Source: a bacterium
GTDB lineage: Bacteria; Pseudomonadota; Alphaproteobacteria; Acetobacterales; Acetobacteraceae
DNA: 50,746 bases
Direction: 5' to 3'
NCBI GenBank assembly: GCA_026224825.1
Contig: JAMFRO010000037.1
Location: forward strand, 1 to 50,746
Positions within the stretch are counted from its first letter, which is position 1. Every line of letters begins with the position of its first letter. This document shows, one piece after another, positions 18,855-26,017 of this stretch. The notes beneath the pieces were generated by a model that was given only the letters and a program-made list of their open reading frames with translations, was not told where the DNA came from and made no database searches. Both the position numbers and the translations under genes were made by a program.

Positions 18855-21407
18855 ATGTCCGGACTATCCCTCCAGCCGCGCGTCAAAGCCGTGCTGGGGC
18901 CCACCAATACAGGCAAGACGCATCTGGCCATGGAGCGGCTGCTTGCGCATCACTCTGGGATTATCGGGTTTCCGCTGCGGCTGTTGGCGCGGGAGAATTA
19001 TGACCGGATGGTGGCGGCCAAGGGGATCCGCAATGTGGCGCTTATCACGGGGGAGGAGAAGATTGTGCCGCCTGGGGCGCGGTGGTTCGCCTGCACGGTG
19101 GAGGCGATGCCGTTGGACCGGCCGGTGGAGTTTTTGGCGGTGGATGAGATCCAGCTTTGTGCTGATCCTGACCGGGGGCATGTTTTTACGGACCGTCTGC
19201 TGAACGCCCGGGGGCTGGTGGAAACCATGTTCATGGGGGCGGATACCATTCGCCCGCTGCTCAAGCGGCTTATCCCTTATGCGGAGATCGAGACGCGGCC
19301 GCGCCTCTCCCAGCTTACCTATGCGGGGCCGGTAAAACTGGGGCGGCTGCCGCCGCGCTCGGCCATTGTCGCTTTCTCGGCGGCGGAGGTTTACGCCATT
19401 GCGGAGGCGGTGCGGCGCCGGCGGGGTGGTTGTGCTGTGGTTATGGGGCGGCTGAGCCCCCGCACCCGCAATGCGCAGGTGGCGCTGTACCAGGAGAAGG
19501 AGGTCGATTTCCTCGTCGCCACGGATGCGATTGGGATGGGGCTGAACATGGATGTGAACCATGTTGCCTTTGCCGGGGTGCAGAAGTTTGATGGGCGCAA
19601 GCCGCGTTTGCTCTATGCCTCCGAGGTTGCGCAGATCGCCGGGCGGGCCGGGCGTGGGATGAGGGATGGCACTTTTGGCGTTACGGGGGATTGCCCGCCG
19701 CTGACCGAAGAGCTGATCGAAGCCGTGGAGGAGCATAGGTTTGAGCCGCTGGAGCAGCTCTTCTGGCGCAATAGCGGGCTGGATTTCTCCTCCGTGCCGG
19801 CGTTGCTGGACAGCCTCAACGCCGCCCCGCCCCGTGTTGGCCTGGTGCGCGGCAATGAGGCGACGGATGTGCAGACCCTGGCGGCGCTGGCGCAGGATAA
19901 GGACATCGCCCGGCAATCGGCCGGGCGGGCTGCCACAAAACTGTTGTGGGAGGCCTGCCAGATCCCGGATTTCCGCAAGCTCGCCACCGACGGCCACGTA
20001 AAACTCTGCGGCAAAGTCTTCGGCCATCTGCGTGCTTCGGAAAAACTCCCCGTGGATTGGGTTAGGGCCGAGATCGAGTCCCTGGATAAAACCGAGGGCG
20101 ATATCGACACGCTGATGCAGAGGCTGACGGATGTGCGGGTTTGGGCCTATATAACGGCGCGGGCGGATTGGATGCTGGACGCCGATACCTGGGCCATGCG
20201 GGCCCGCGCGGTGGAGGATAGGCTTTCCGACACTTTGCACGTAAAGCTTATGGCGCGGTTTGTGGATAAGAGGGCGGCACATTTGACCAGACGTTTGGAA
20301 GACACTGCGGCGGAAGAGTTGCAGGCTGTGGTGGCGAACAACGGCGTTGTGCTGGTGGAGGGCCATGAGGTCGGCCGGATAGAAGGGTTTTTCTTCCACC
20401 CGGACCCATCCACGCAGGGCCAGGAGCAGAAGATTCTGCTCCGCGCTGCCCGAAGGGCGCTGGCGCAGGAGATGCCGCGCCGGATTTTGCGCGCTGAAAC
20501 CGCCGCCGATGAGGCTTTTATTCTTACCGATGACCGGCAGCTTGAGTGGGAGGGCACGAAAATCGCCCGGCTGCGCAAGAGCGAGATTTTTCTCAAGCCC
20601 GGCATTGAGATTTTGCACTCGGAGTTTCTGGATGGGCTGGCCCGTGAGCGCCTGCGCGCCCGCCTGGCCGCCTGGCTCGCTACCGAGACGGAGAAACGCC
20701 TGGGCGCGCTGCTGAAGGCCATGGAGAACCCGCCGGCGCCGTTGCGCGGCATCGTGCACCGGTTGAGCGAATCCGGTGGCGTGCTGGAGGCTGAGACCGT
20801 GGCGCAGGATTTGCGCCAGGAAGCCAAGAAGTTTGGTATCGATCTTGGCCGTTTCGCTATCTATTTGCCCGCCGCGTTGAAGCCGGGTGCTGCCCGGTTG
20901 CGCGCGCTGTTCTGGGGCGTGTGGCACGACCGCAACCCGCCCCCGCTGCCGACCGCCGGGCTGGTGAGTGCTGCGATGCCCGTCAACTGGGGGCCGGATT
21001 TTGCGCTGGCCATGGGCTGGGTCCAGGCCGGGCCGCTGATGATCCGGCTGGATGTGGTGGAGCGCGTGGCGCGCGAGCTGCATTATTTGCTCCGCAAGCA
21101 TCCTATTTTGCTGCCGCCCAACCTCGGCAGCCGCATGGGGCTGAAGCCGGACCAGTTGGCGCCTACTCTGCATGTGCTTGGCTTCCGTATTATCGCGGCC
21201 GGTACGCTGGGAGGCAAATTCTACGGCCCGCCATCGCCCGCTTTGCTGGCCCGCCGCAAGCAGGAGCCGCAACAGCGCGTGGTGCAGCCCGTTGTGGTGC
21301 AAAGGCCTGTGCCCGCGGCGCAGGTGGCATCGGCTGCGCCCAAACCGGTGGATGCCGATAATCCTTTCGCGGCACTGGCAGCGCTAAAACTGGCGGCGCG
21401 GCGCTGA
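18855..21407 (+). CDS. Suv3-like ATP-dependent RNA helicase
   Basis: An 850-residue superfamily 2 helicase of the alphaproteobacterial Suv3-like group. Motif I is GPTNTGKTHLA (about residue 15), motif II is the unusual VDEIQLCAD (DEIQ rather than DEAD), and motif VI is QIAGRAGRG. A long C-terminal region ends in an Ala/Pro/Val-rich tail. Mitochondrial Suv3 partners with RNA-degrading enzymes; the bacterial role is less clear but is likely RNA turnover or remodelling. It runs directly into an S4-domain RNA-binding gene (stop TGA followed at once by ATG), which supports an RNA role. Confidence 0.88.
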   Translation: MSGLSLQPRVKAVLGPTNTGKTHLAMERLLAHHSGIIGFPLRLLARENYDRMVAAKGIRNVALITGEEKIVPPGARWFACTVEAMPLDRPVEFLAVDEIQLCADPDRGHVFTDRLLNARGLVETMFMGADTIRPLLKRLIPYAEIETRPRLSQLTYAGPVKLGRLPPRSAIVAFSAAEVYAIAEAVRRRRGGCAVVMGRLSPRTRNAQVALYQEKEVDFLVATDAIGMGLNMDVNHVAFAGVQKFDGRKPRLLYASEVAQIAGRAGRGMRDGTFGVTGDCPPLTEELIEAVEEHRFEPLEQLFWRNSGLDFSSVPALLDSLNAAPPRVGLVRGNEATDVQTLAALAQDKDIARQSAGRAATKLLWEACQIPDFRKLATDGHVKLCGKVFGHLRASEKLPVDWVRAEIESLDKTEGDIDTLMQRLTDVRVWAYITARADWMLDADTWAMRARAVEDRLSDTLHVKLMARFVDKRAAHLTRRLEDTAAEELQAVVANNGVVLVEGHEVGRIEGFFFHPDPSTQGQEQKILLRAARRALAQEMPRRILRAETAADEAFILTDDRQLEWEGTKIARLRKSEIFLKPGIEILHSEFLDGLARERLRARLAAWLATETEKRLGALLKAMENPPAPLRGIVHRLSESGGVLEAETVAQDLRQEAKKFGIDLGRFAIYLPAALKPGAARLRALFWGVWHDRNPPPLPTAGLVSAAMPVNWGPDFALAMGWVQAGPLMIRLDVVERVARELHYLLRKHPILLPPNLGSRMGLKPDQLAPTLHVLGFRIIAAGTLGGKFYGPPSPALLARRKQEPQQRVVQPVVVQRPVPAAQVASAAPKPVDADNPFAALAALKLAARR

Positions 21408-21674
21408 ATGGAGGACCAGGATGTCCTGCGTCTGGACAAATTCCTGGTTTTTACCCGCTTCTGCAAAACCCGCTCTGTTGCCTTGGAGTTGGTGGAGCAG
21501 GGGGGCGTGCGGATTAACCGCCAGCCAACGGAAAAACCCCACGCGAAGCTGCGGCCGGGGGATGTGCTGACTTTGGCCCTGCCGCAGGGGGTGAAGGTGG
21601 TGGAGGTGCTGGCTTTGCCGGAGCAGCGGGGGAGTGCGCCGGTGGCGCAGGCGTTTTACCGGGAGATCGTGTAG
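21408..21674 (+). CDS. S4-domain RNA-binding protein (Hsp15-like)
   Basis: An 88-residue S4 protein: RLDKFLVFTRFCKTRSVALELVEQGGVRIN is the alpha-L RNA-binding motif. Hsp15 relatives bind stalled 50S subunits with a nascent chain. The ATG comes directly after the helicase stop, so the two are translationally coupled. Its last 19 bases overlap the end of the convergent vapC gene. Confidence 0.87.
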   Translation: MEDQDVLRLDKFLVFTRFCKTRSVALELVEQGGVRINRQPTEKPHAKLRPGDVLTLALPQGVKVVEVLALPEQRGSAPVAQAFYREIV

Positions 21675-22075
21675 TCCCGTAGCCAATTCTCCCAGGCCAG
21701 ACCTTCGACTCTTGCGAACTCCCGCTCATTATCGGTCACCACGGTAAACCCTAGCGCCTTGGCCTGTGCTGCGATGAGCAGATCATTTCCGCCGATCGGC
21801 GTTCCGGCACGTTCAAGTTGGCAGCGAATCTCGCCATAAGTCGTATCGGCCGGTGTCTCGAAGGGTAAAATATCAATCGCCCTCAACACTGTTTCCATTT
21901 GCTCCGTCAACCGTGCCGAGCCGCGCTTGGCAGCACCATAACGCAGCGCCGCCGCGGCGATGATGCTGGTGCAAACTGATGCCTCCCCCACTTGCCCGAT
22001 CCGCACCGCGACCGGCCCTTGCGGCTGCCGGATCAGCGCTGAGAGAATATTGGTGTCCAGCAGATAGCGGGTCAA
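21656..22075 (-). CDS. vapC: VapC-type PIN-domain protein, possibly catalytically weakened
   Basis: A 139-residue PIN-domain protein, the ribonuclease toxin partner in VapBC systems. D7 (LLDTN), D98 (GGNDLLIAAQA) and D115 (VVTDNEREF) are present. The acidic residue normally found in the AELRYG motif is alanine here (A43, codon 21947-21949, GCG; motif AAALRYGAA). Active VapCs use this Glu for metal binding, so activity may be reduced or lost. It overlaps vapB by 4 bases (ATGA) and the S4 gene at the stop end. The pair sits in an otherwise conserved helicase-S4-fdxA-carD order. Confidence 0.88.
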   Translation of the reverse strand: MTRYLLDTNILSALIRQPQGPVAVRIGQVGEASVCTSIIAAAALRYGAAKRGSARLTEQMETVLRAIDILPFETPADTTYGEIRCQLERAGTPIGGNDLLIAAQAKALGFTVVTDNEREFARVEGLAWENWLRDYTISR

Positions 22076-22305
22076 AATTCCACATCATCCGGCGGCAGAT
22101 CGGCGATGGACGCGAAATCCTCTTGCAGCACCGGCAGTGAGGCCAGCACGGCGAGCAGGGATTTAGGTGGCACAGCTTCGATGATCAGCCGCCCCCCTTC
22201 TTTGCGCATCACCGCATCCTCGCCCGGCAGTTCGAATTCACGCGGGATGCGCACGGCCTGATTTCGGCCGTTTTTGAAGAGTTTGACGTGGCGTTCGATC
22301 TGCAT
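22072..22305 (-). CDS. vapB: VapB-type antitoxin (AbrB/SpoVT fold)
   Basis: A 77-residue antitoxin. The N-terminal swapped-hairpin AbrB DNA-binding domain reads KLFKNGRNQAVRIPREFELPG. The acidic C-terminal tail (LPPDDVEF) is the part that would occlude the VapC site. It precedes vapC with an ATGA overlap. Just upstream of its start is a 16-bp perfect palindrome that probably serves as the autoregulatory operator. Confidence 0.9.
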   Translation of the reverse strand: MQIERHVKLFKNGRNQAVRIPREFELPGEDAVMRKEGGRLIIEAVPPKSLLAVLASLPVLQEDFASIADLPPDDVEF

Positions 22306-22317
22306 GGGATGATGATA

Positions 22318-22341
22318 GCATATGTCTTGGCATATGCCAAG
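22318..22341 (-). promoter_or_regulatory. Candidate vapBC operator
   Basis: CTTGGCATATGCCAAG (22326-22341) is a perfect 16-bp palindrome. A further GCATATG half lies at 22318-22324, about 13 bases before the vapB start codon. AbrB-fold antitoxins bind such palindromes in their own promoters, so this is the expected autoregulatory site. Confidence 0.6.
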
Positions 22342-22353
22342 TTCGATGCTTAT

Positions 22354-22435
22354 GTCATAGCGAGCGTAGTGTGGCGGTCCATGTTTCGTGACGTGGCCAG
22401 ATAAAATAGATCGTCACGCTACGCCCGCGGCGACG
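22354..22435. repeat. Dispersed palindromic repeat, copy 2 (inverted pair)
   Basis: The unit GTCATAGCGAGCG...GGCGGTCCAT (22354-22382) is followed by its approximate reverse complement (22407-22435), giving a degenerate inverted pair of about 29-bp arms. The arms match the unit at 18772-18801. The copy lies between vapB and the secreted-protein gene in the interrupted part of the helicase-carD neighbourhood. Confidence 0.5.
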
Positions 22436-22505
22436 GGGCTTCTGGACGGCGCGGCCTGCATCGCTATAATGATACGAAATCGGAATTTTATACTGGGATG
22501 GCGCA

Positions 22506-23360
22506 ATGGGTTTGGTGCGGCTCGGGTTGGTGGTTTTGCTGCTGTCGGGATGTTTTTCGGGCGTTGCACATGCGCAAATCGATGACAGCGCGGAAGTTGA
22601 CGACGCCCAATTGCCGCCAACCGATTATGGTGCCGGGTACAAGATGATCATGGTTCATCAGCATCAGGAGCATGCCCCTGGTCCCGGTGACGATCCATTT
22701 GGCGAGGGGCAGATCACGCTGGATTTACTCTTTCCCTTGATAGCCGATCCTCGCACAGCGGAGGCCAAAAACTATAACACGGCCATCCGGCAGGTCATTC
22801 CTCAATGGTGGAAAGCCATCGGCGGACCAAAAGACAATTCCCAATCCGCCGATCCGGGCACAGGTTATAATCTGAACTGTGTGCCGGTCGGCGAGCCGGC
22901 GGCTTATGGACAGCCGCCCGAAGACCAGATGCTGCCCGGTGTCATTTCAATGAGCTGCGTAGCGGATGCCGATCTGCTTGCCAGCGGCACGGCAAATGGC
23001 GGGTTCGCCTGGGGGTATAACTGGCTGCTCTCGCAGCATCGCCCCATTCAGCCAGATGATATTTTCACCCCAAACTCCGGCTGGCTAAAGGCGCTCACGG
23101 TCCTGCTCGATACCGACAGGAAAAGATTTGGCCTTGCGCCCTGGGCGGTGAAGCTGGATGCCGCTGACAGGCACCACTGGGTTCTGGGGTCTGCTGGATT
23201 GGGCTTTACCTATAGCAATTCCGACTTCTCAGGCTACGGCTCCCCGTGCGAAGGATGTCTCGATGTCATCCCCTGGTCCAAACTCGCCCCGTACCTGCGC
23301 AAGGGCGGCGTCGTGCCGCAAGCTGACTGGTCGGCCTCCTTGCCCCTTTCCTACAAATAA
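22506..23360 (+). CDS. Secreted hypothetical protein with RsiV/DUF3298-like C-terminus
   Basis: A 284-residue exported protein. The N-terminus MGLVRLGLVVLLLSGCFSGVAHAQ is a signal peptide with an AHA-Q cleavage site; an internal LSGC also resembles a lipobox. Four cysteines in the mature part could form disulfides. The C-terminal stretch with GLGFTYSNSDFSGYGSPCEGCLDVIPWSKLAPYL resembles, weakly, the DUF3298/RsiV fold that binds lysozyme or cell-wall ligands. No sigma factor is adjacent. Base composition is somewhat less GC-rich than the neighbours. The function is unknown; it looks inserted together with vapBC. Confidence 0.6.
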   Translation: MGLVRLGLVVLLLSGCFSGVAHAQIDDSAEVDDAQLPPTDYGAGYKMIMVHQHQEHAPGPGDDPFGEGQITLDLLFPLIADPRTAEAKNYNTAIRQVIPQWWKAIGGPKDNSQSADPGTGYNLNCVPVGEPAAYGQPPEDQMLPGVISMSCVADADLLASGTANGGFAWGYNWLLSQHRPIQPDDIFTPNSGWLKALTVLLDTDRKRFGLAPWAVKLDAADRHHWVLGSAGLGFTYSNSDFSGYGSPCEGCLDVIPWSKLAPYLRKGGVVPQADWSASLPLSYK

Positions 23361-23387
23361 CGCCGGGCAGCAGTCCACCCCTGTAAC

Positions 23388-23417
23388 TTGACCTAAAACC
23401 CCGGCCGCGCGCATAGG
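23388..23417 (+). promoter_or_regulatory. Candidate fdxA promoter
   Basis: TTGACC (23388-23393) and CATAGG (23412-23417) with 18-base spacing lie about 50 bases upstream of the fdxA ATG. If real, fdxA has its own promoter and no longer depends on the upstream helicase-S4 transcript. Confidence 0.35.
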
Positions 23418-23468
23418 GTAGCCAGAATCGCCGTCGCCTTTACTCATCGTCTTTTTACGGAGTGTCTG

Positions 23469-23801
23469 ATGACCTACGTGGTCACCGAGAATTGCATCAA
23501 GTGCAAATACATGGATTGCGTGGAAGTCTGCCCTGTGGACTGCTTCTATGTCGGGGAAAACATGCTGGTCATCCATCCGGATGAGTGCATCGATTGCGGC
23601 GTGTGCGAGCCGGAATGCCCGGCTGAGGCCATTTTGCCGGATAGCGACGATCGTTCCTCCGCCTGGGCCGAGCGCAACCTGGACCTCGCCAAAATCTGGC
23701 CCAACATCACGCGTAAGGGCACGGCGCCTGAGGACGCGGATGAGTGGAAAGACAAGCCTGGCAAAGAGGCGCTGCTCTCTCTGGAGCCCGGCAAACCCTG
23801 A
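23469..23801 (+). CDS. fdxA: Seven-iron ferredoxin FdxA
   Basis: A 110-residue ferredoxin with N-terminal cluster ligands: CIKCKYMDC and VCPVDCF for the 3Fe-4S side, and [12 protein letters not shown] for the 4Fe-4S cluster. It follows with the family's C-terminal extension ([17 protein letters not shown]). It is an electron carrier of the cytosol with unknown partners here. Gene order S4-fdxA-carD is common in alphaproteobacteria; here about 1.8 kb is inserted before fdxA. Confidence 0.94.
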   Translation: MTYVVTENCIKCKYMDCVEVCPVDCFYVGENMLVIHPDECIDCGVCEPECPAEAILPDSDDRSSAWAERNLDLAKIWPNITRKGTAPEDADEWKDKPGKEALLSLEPGKP

Positions 23802-23816
23802 GGTCTGGCTGCCTGC

Positions 23817-23884
23817 GTGACGGGCGGCCAAAAATCTGATACAATACGGCCGATATGGAACCGGGTGCGGGATCGCGCCCGGTT
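23817..23884 (+). promoter_or_regulatory. Candidate carD promoter and leader hairpin
   Basis: GTGACG (23817-23822), a 17-base spacer and TACAAT (23840-23845), preceded by TGA as an extended -10, form a good promoter. It is followed by a leader hairpin: AACCGGGTGCG (23859-23869) pairs over 11 bp, with one G-T wobble, with CGCGCCCGGTT (23874-23884) around a GGAT loop. The hairpin ends 20 bases before the carD ATG. It may also terminate fdxA partly, but only three T follow. Confidence 0.5.
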
Positions 23885-23904
23885 TGTGCTGTATTGGAGT
23901 GGCG

Positions 23905-24678
23905 ATGACCGATAAGCAGAAAACCGCGCCGGAGAAGAAAACCGTGAAGATTGCGATTGAGACGGCACCGGCCGAGACCAAGCCCAAACCCGCAAAAGCC
24001 AAGCCTGAGACGGTAGACGCCACGGATGCAGCCAAGTTGGCTGCCAAGCCCAAGCGTGCCGAGGGCGAGGCTTCCGCCGAGCCGGCCCCCGCACCCCCGC
24101 CCGCCCCGGTGGCCCCGCCTGTGGTGATGCATGGCGGCATCCCGGCTGGGCCCATGCGCCCGCTCTCGCCGCCCCGCGCCCCGGCCAAGGCCGAGAATTT
24201 TGTGGCTGGCGACCATGTGGTCTACCCCACGCATGGTGTCGGCAAGGTTGAGCGCATCGCGGTGGAGGAGATCGCCGGGCATACGCTGGAGCTTATCTGC
24301 ATCACGTTTGACGAAAACCGCATGACTTTGCGCGTGCCGACCAACAAGGCCCGTACCGCCGGATTGCGCAAGCTGGCCTCGAAGAAGCAGTTTGACGATG
24401 TGCTGGCCGTGCTCAAAGGCCGGGCGCGCATCAAGCGCACCATGTGGTCGCGCCGCGCGCAGGAGTATGAGGCGAAGATCAACTCTGGCGACCCGGCGGC
24501 GATTGCCGAGGTGGTGCGCGATTTGCACCGCAATGCCGGCCAGCCGGATCAGAGTTTTTCCGAGCGTCAGATTTATGAATCCGCACTCGACCGGTTGGCG
24601 GCTGAATATGCGGCGCTGGAGCAGCTCGAAAAGCCGGCCGCCATCGAGAAGCTGATCGCGCATCTGAAGTCCGAGTAG
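23905..24678 (+). CDS. carD: CarD family RNA-polymerase-binding regulator with long N-terminal tail
   Basis: A 257-residue CarD/CdnL protein. From about residue 98, the RNA-polymerase interaction domain begins with FVAGDHVVYPTHGVGKVERI. A helical DNA-binding C-terminus contains RARIKRTMWSRRAQEYEAKINSG. CarD stabilises open promoter complexes, for example at rRNA promoters. The first 95 residues are Lys/Ala/Pro/Glu-rich low complexity, which makes the protein much longer than usual alphaproteobacterial CarD (about 165-170 residues). The ATG at 23905 follows GGAG. The SDR gene follows 5 bases after the stop. Confidence 0.9.
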   Translation: MTDKQKTAPEKKTVKIAIETAPAETKPKPAKAKPETVDATDAAKLAAKPKRAEGEASAEPAPAPPPAPVAPPVVMHGGIPAGPMRPLSPPRAPAKAENFVAGDHVVYPTHGVGKVERIAVEEIAGHTLELICITFDENRMTLRVPTNKARTAGLRKLASKKQFDDVLAVLKGRARIKRTMWSRRAQEYEAKINSGDPAAIAEVVRDLHRNAGQPDQSFSERQIYESALDRLAAEYAALEQLEKPAAIEKLIAHLKSE

Positions 24679-24683
24679 GGGCT

Positions 24684-25451
24684 GTGCCGGCTGTTCTCGT
24701 CACGGGTGCTGGCAAACGCATAGGTGCCGCCATTGCCAGCCATCTGGGCGGGCGTGGCTGGCATGTGTTCGTGCATTACAATGGCTCGCGCGATGAGGCG
24801 GAGGCGGTTGCCGCGGGCATTATCGCTGCTGGTGGGCAGGCTACCGCCATCGGCGCTGATCTGGCTGATGAGAAGGCTGTAACCGGGCTCATCGGCGCTT
24901 GCGAGGCGATCCAACCGCTCGACCTGCTCATCAACAACGCCTCGCATTTCAGCTATGATACGGCCGCCACCGCCACGGCCGAAACCCTCGACCACAACAT
25001 GCGCGTAAACCTTTACGCGCCCACGCTGCTGTCCCAGGGGTTTCACGCCGCCGTTAAAGCCCGTGGCGCGCGGGGCGTTATCATCAACCTTATCGACAAC
25101 AAGGTTTTTGCCTTAAACCCGGATTATTTTTCCTACACACTCTCCAAAGTGGCGCTCCAGGGCATGACCCATATGCTCGCCATGGCTTTTGCACCCACCA
25201 TCCGCATCGCCGGCATCGCGCCGGGCATTACGCTGGTCAGCGGTAACCAGAGCGAGCAGGAATTCCAGCGCACCCATAACAATAATCTGCTCGGCCAGGG
25301 CTGCACGCCGGAGCAAATCCTGGGCGCCATAGATTTTATTCTCGCCACGCCCTCCTATCATGGCCAGACCATGGTCATCGATGGTGGTCAGGTGCTGCAA
25401 CGCCGGCCGCGCGATATCGCCTTCCTGGAACCTCCGCATGCCAACGACTGA
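24684..25451 (+). CDS. Pteridine-reductase-like SDR (FolM/PTR1 type)
   Basis: A 255-residue SDR. The cofactor motif TGAGKRIG has the Arg typical of pteridine reductases, and the catalytic set is D138-Y151-K155 (LIDNK then YFSYTLSK). The usual Ser is replaced by Asp with the same 13-residue spacing as in PTR1. FolM/PTR1 enzymes reduce dihydromonapterin or dihydrobiopterin. The start is a GTG 5 bases after carD. It overlaps folB by 14 bases, which strongly supports a pterin or folate role. Confidence 0.82.
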   Translation: MPAVLVTGAGKRIGAAIASHLGGRGWHVFVHYNGSRDEAEAVAAGIIAAGGQATAIGADLADEKAVTGLIGACEAIQPLDLLINNASHFSYDTAATATAETLDHNMRVNLYAPTLLSQGFHAAVKARGARGVIINLIDNKVFALNPDYFSYTLSKVALQGMTHMLAMAFAPTIRIAGIAPGITLVSGNQSEQEFQRTHNNNLLGQGCTPEQILGAIDFILATPSYHGQTMVIDGGQVLQRRPRDIAFLEPPHAND

Positions 25452-25800
25452 AGCCAGCATTCTGTTGAACGGCTTCGAAGTCGACGCCAACATCGGCGTT
25501 CACGACTTCGAAAAATCGGGCCCCCAGCGCCTGCTCATCGACATAGAGCTGCACCTGGCCACAGCCACCCGCCCGGACACGGACGACATAGGCGAAGTCC
25601 TCAATTACGACTTCCTGCGGGCCAAAACCCAAGCCCTGCTCGCCGCGCGCCATTACGAGCTGCAAGAAACCCTGGCCCACGACATAGCCAGCTTCTGCCT
25701 GGCCCACCCCCAGGTACAAGCCACCACCGTGTACACCCGCAAACCGGACGTGTACCCCGACTGCAGCAGCATCGGCTATCGGCTGCACGTTAGGAAGTAA
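25438..25800 (+). CDS. folB: Dihydroneopterin aldolase
   Basis: A 120-residue FolB-family enzyme that cleaves dihydroneopterin to hydroxymethyl-dihydropterin and glycolaldehyde in folate synthesis. Motifs: FEVDANIGVHDFEKSGPQ near the N-terminus, LNYDFL, LQETLAHDIA with the conserved Glu, and TVYTRKPDVYP. The ATG at 25438 lies inside the end of the pteridine-reductase-like gene. Its last codons (AGG AAG TAA) are also the outer end of palindromic element A, so the repeat supplies the C-terminal Arg-Lys-stop. Confidence 0.92.
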   Translation: MPTTEASILLNGFEVDANIGVHDFEKSGPQRLLIDIELHLATATRPDTDDIGEVLNYDFLRAKTQALLAARHYELQETLAHDIASFCLAHPQVQATTVYTRKPDVYPDCSSIGYRLHVRK

Positions 25801-26017
25801 GGCCAGGGCTCTGCCCTGGACCCGCCAAGGGCCGAAAGGCCCTTGGATCCCATAACTTAGAATTAAAAAAGAGGCCTGCCATCTAGCTGTTGAAACAGCG
25901 AGGAGGCAGGCCTCTTTTTTAATTCTTAAAGCTAATGGGGGTCTGGGGCCGTCACGCCAAAGGCGTGCTTCGCACGACGGCCCCAGCGGGTCCAGGCGGA
26001 GCCCTGGCCTTACTTCC
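25792..26017. repeat. Modular palindromic intergenic element, copy A
   Basis: This element fills the gap between convergent folB and hbd. It has imperfect terminal inverted repeats of about 34 bases starting AGGAAGTAAGGCCAGGG. Modules in order are CCAGGGC-TCT-GCCCTGG (25803-25819), CCAAGGGCC-GAAA-GGCCCTTGG (25825-25846), the core stem (25859-25926), the CTGGGGCCGTC...GACGGCCCCAG hairpin with an inner ACGCC/GGCGT stem (25943-25986), and the inverted end module (25987-26009). Several modules recur at 29841-30024 and 50598-50746 in other orders and orientations. Confidence 0.75.
25859..25926. terminator. Bidirectional intrinsic terminator (core of element A)
   Basis: A perfect 22-bp stem (25859-25880 with 25905-25926) with GGCCTGCC/GGCAGGCC at its inner end and A6/T6 tracts at its outer part. 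The loop contains a smaller GCTGT-TGAA-ACAGC hairpin. It works in both directions and lies between convergent folB and hbd. Confidence 0.8.

Noticed and set aside
18864..21302. Long minus-strand open frame (about 812 codons) opposite the helicase gene
   Set aside because: It mirrors the helicase codon structure in a GC-rich genome, shows no family motifs, and the plus-strand gene is unmistakable.
22306..22505. Extra small gene in the vapB to secreted-protein gap
   Set aside because: The region is explained by the operator palindrome and the degenerate repeat; no frame has a ribosome site and motif.
25801..26010. CRISPR-like or tRNA-like structure in the folB-hbd gap
   Set aside because: The repeats are palindromic modules, not evenly spaced direct repeats, and no cloverleaf or anticodon arm fits.
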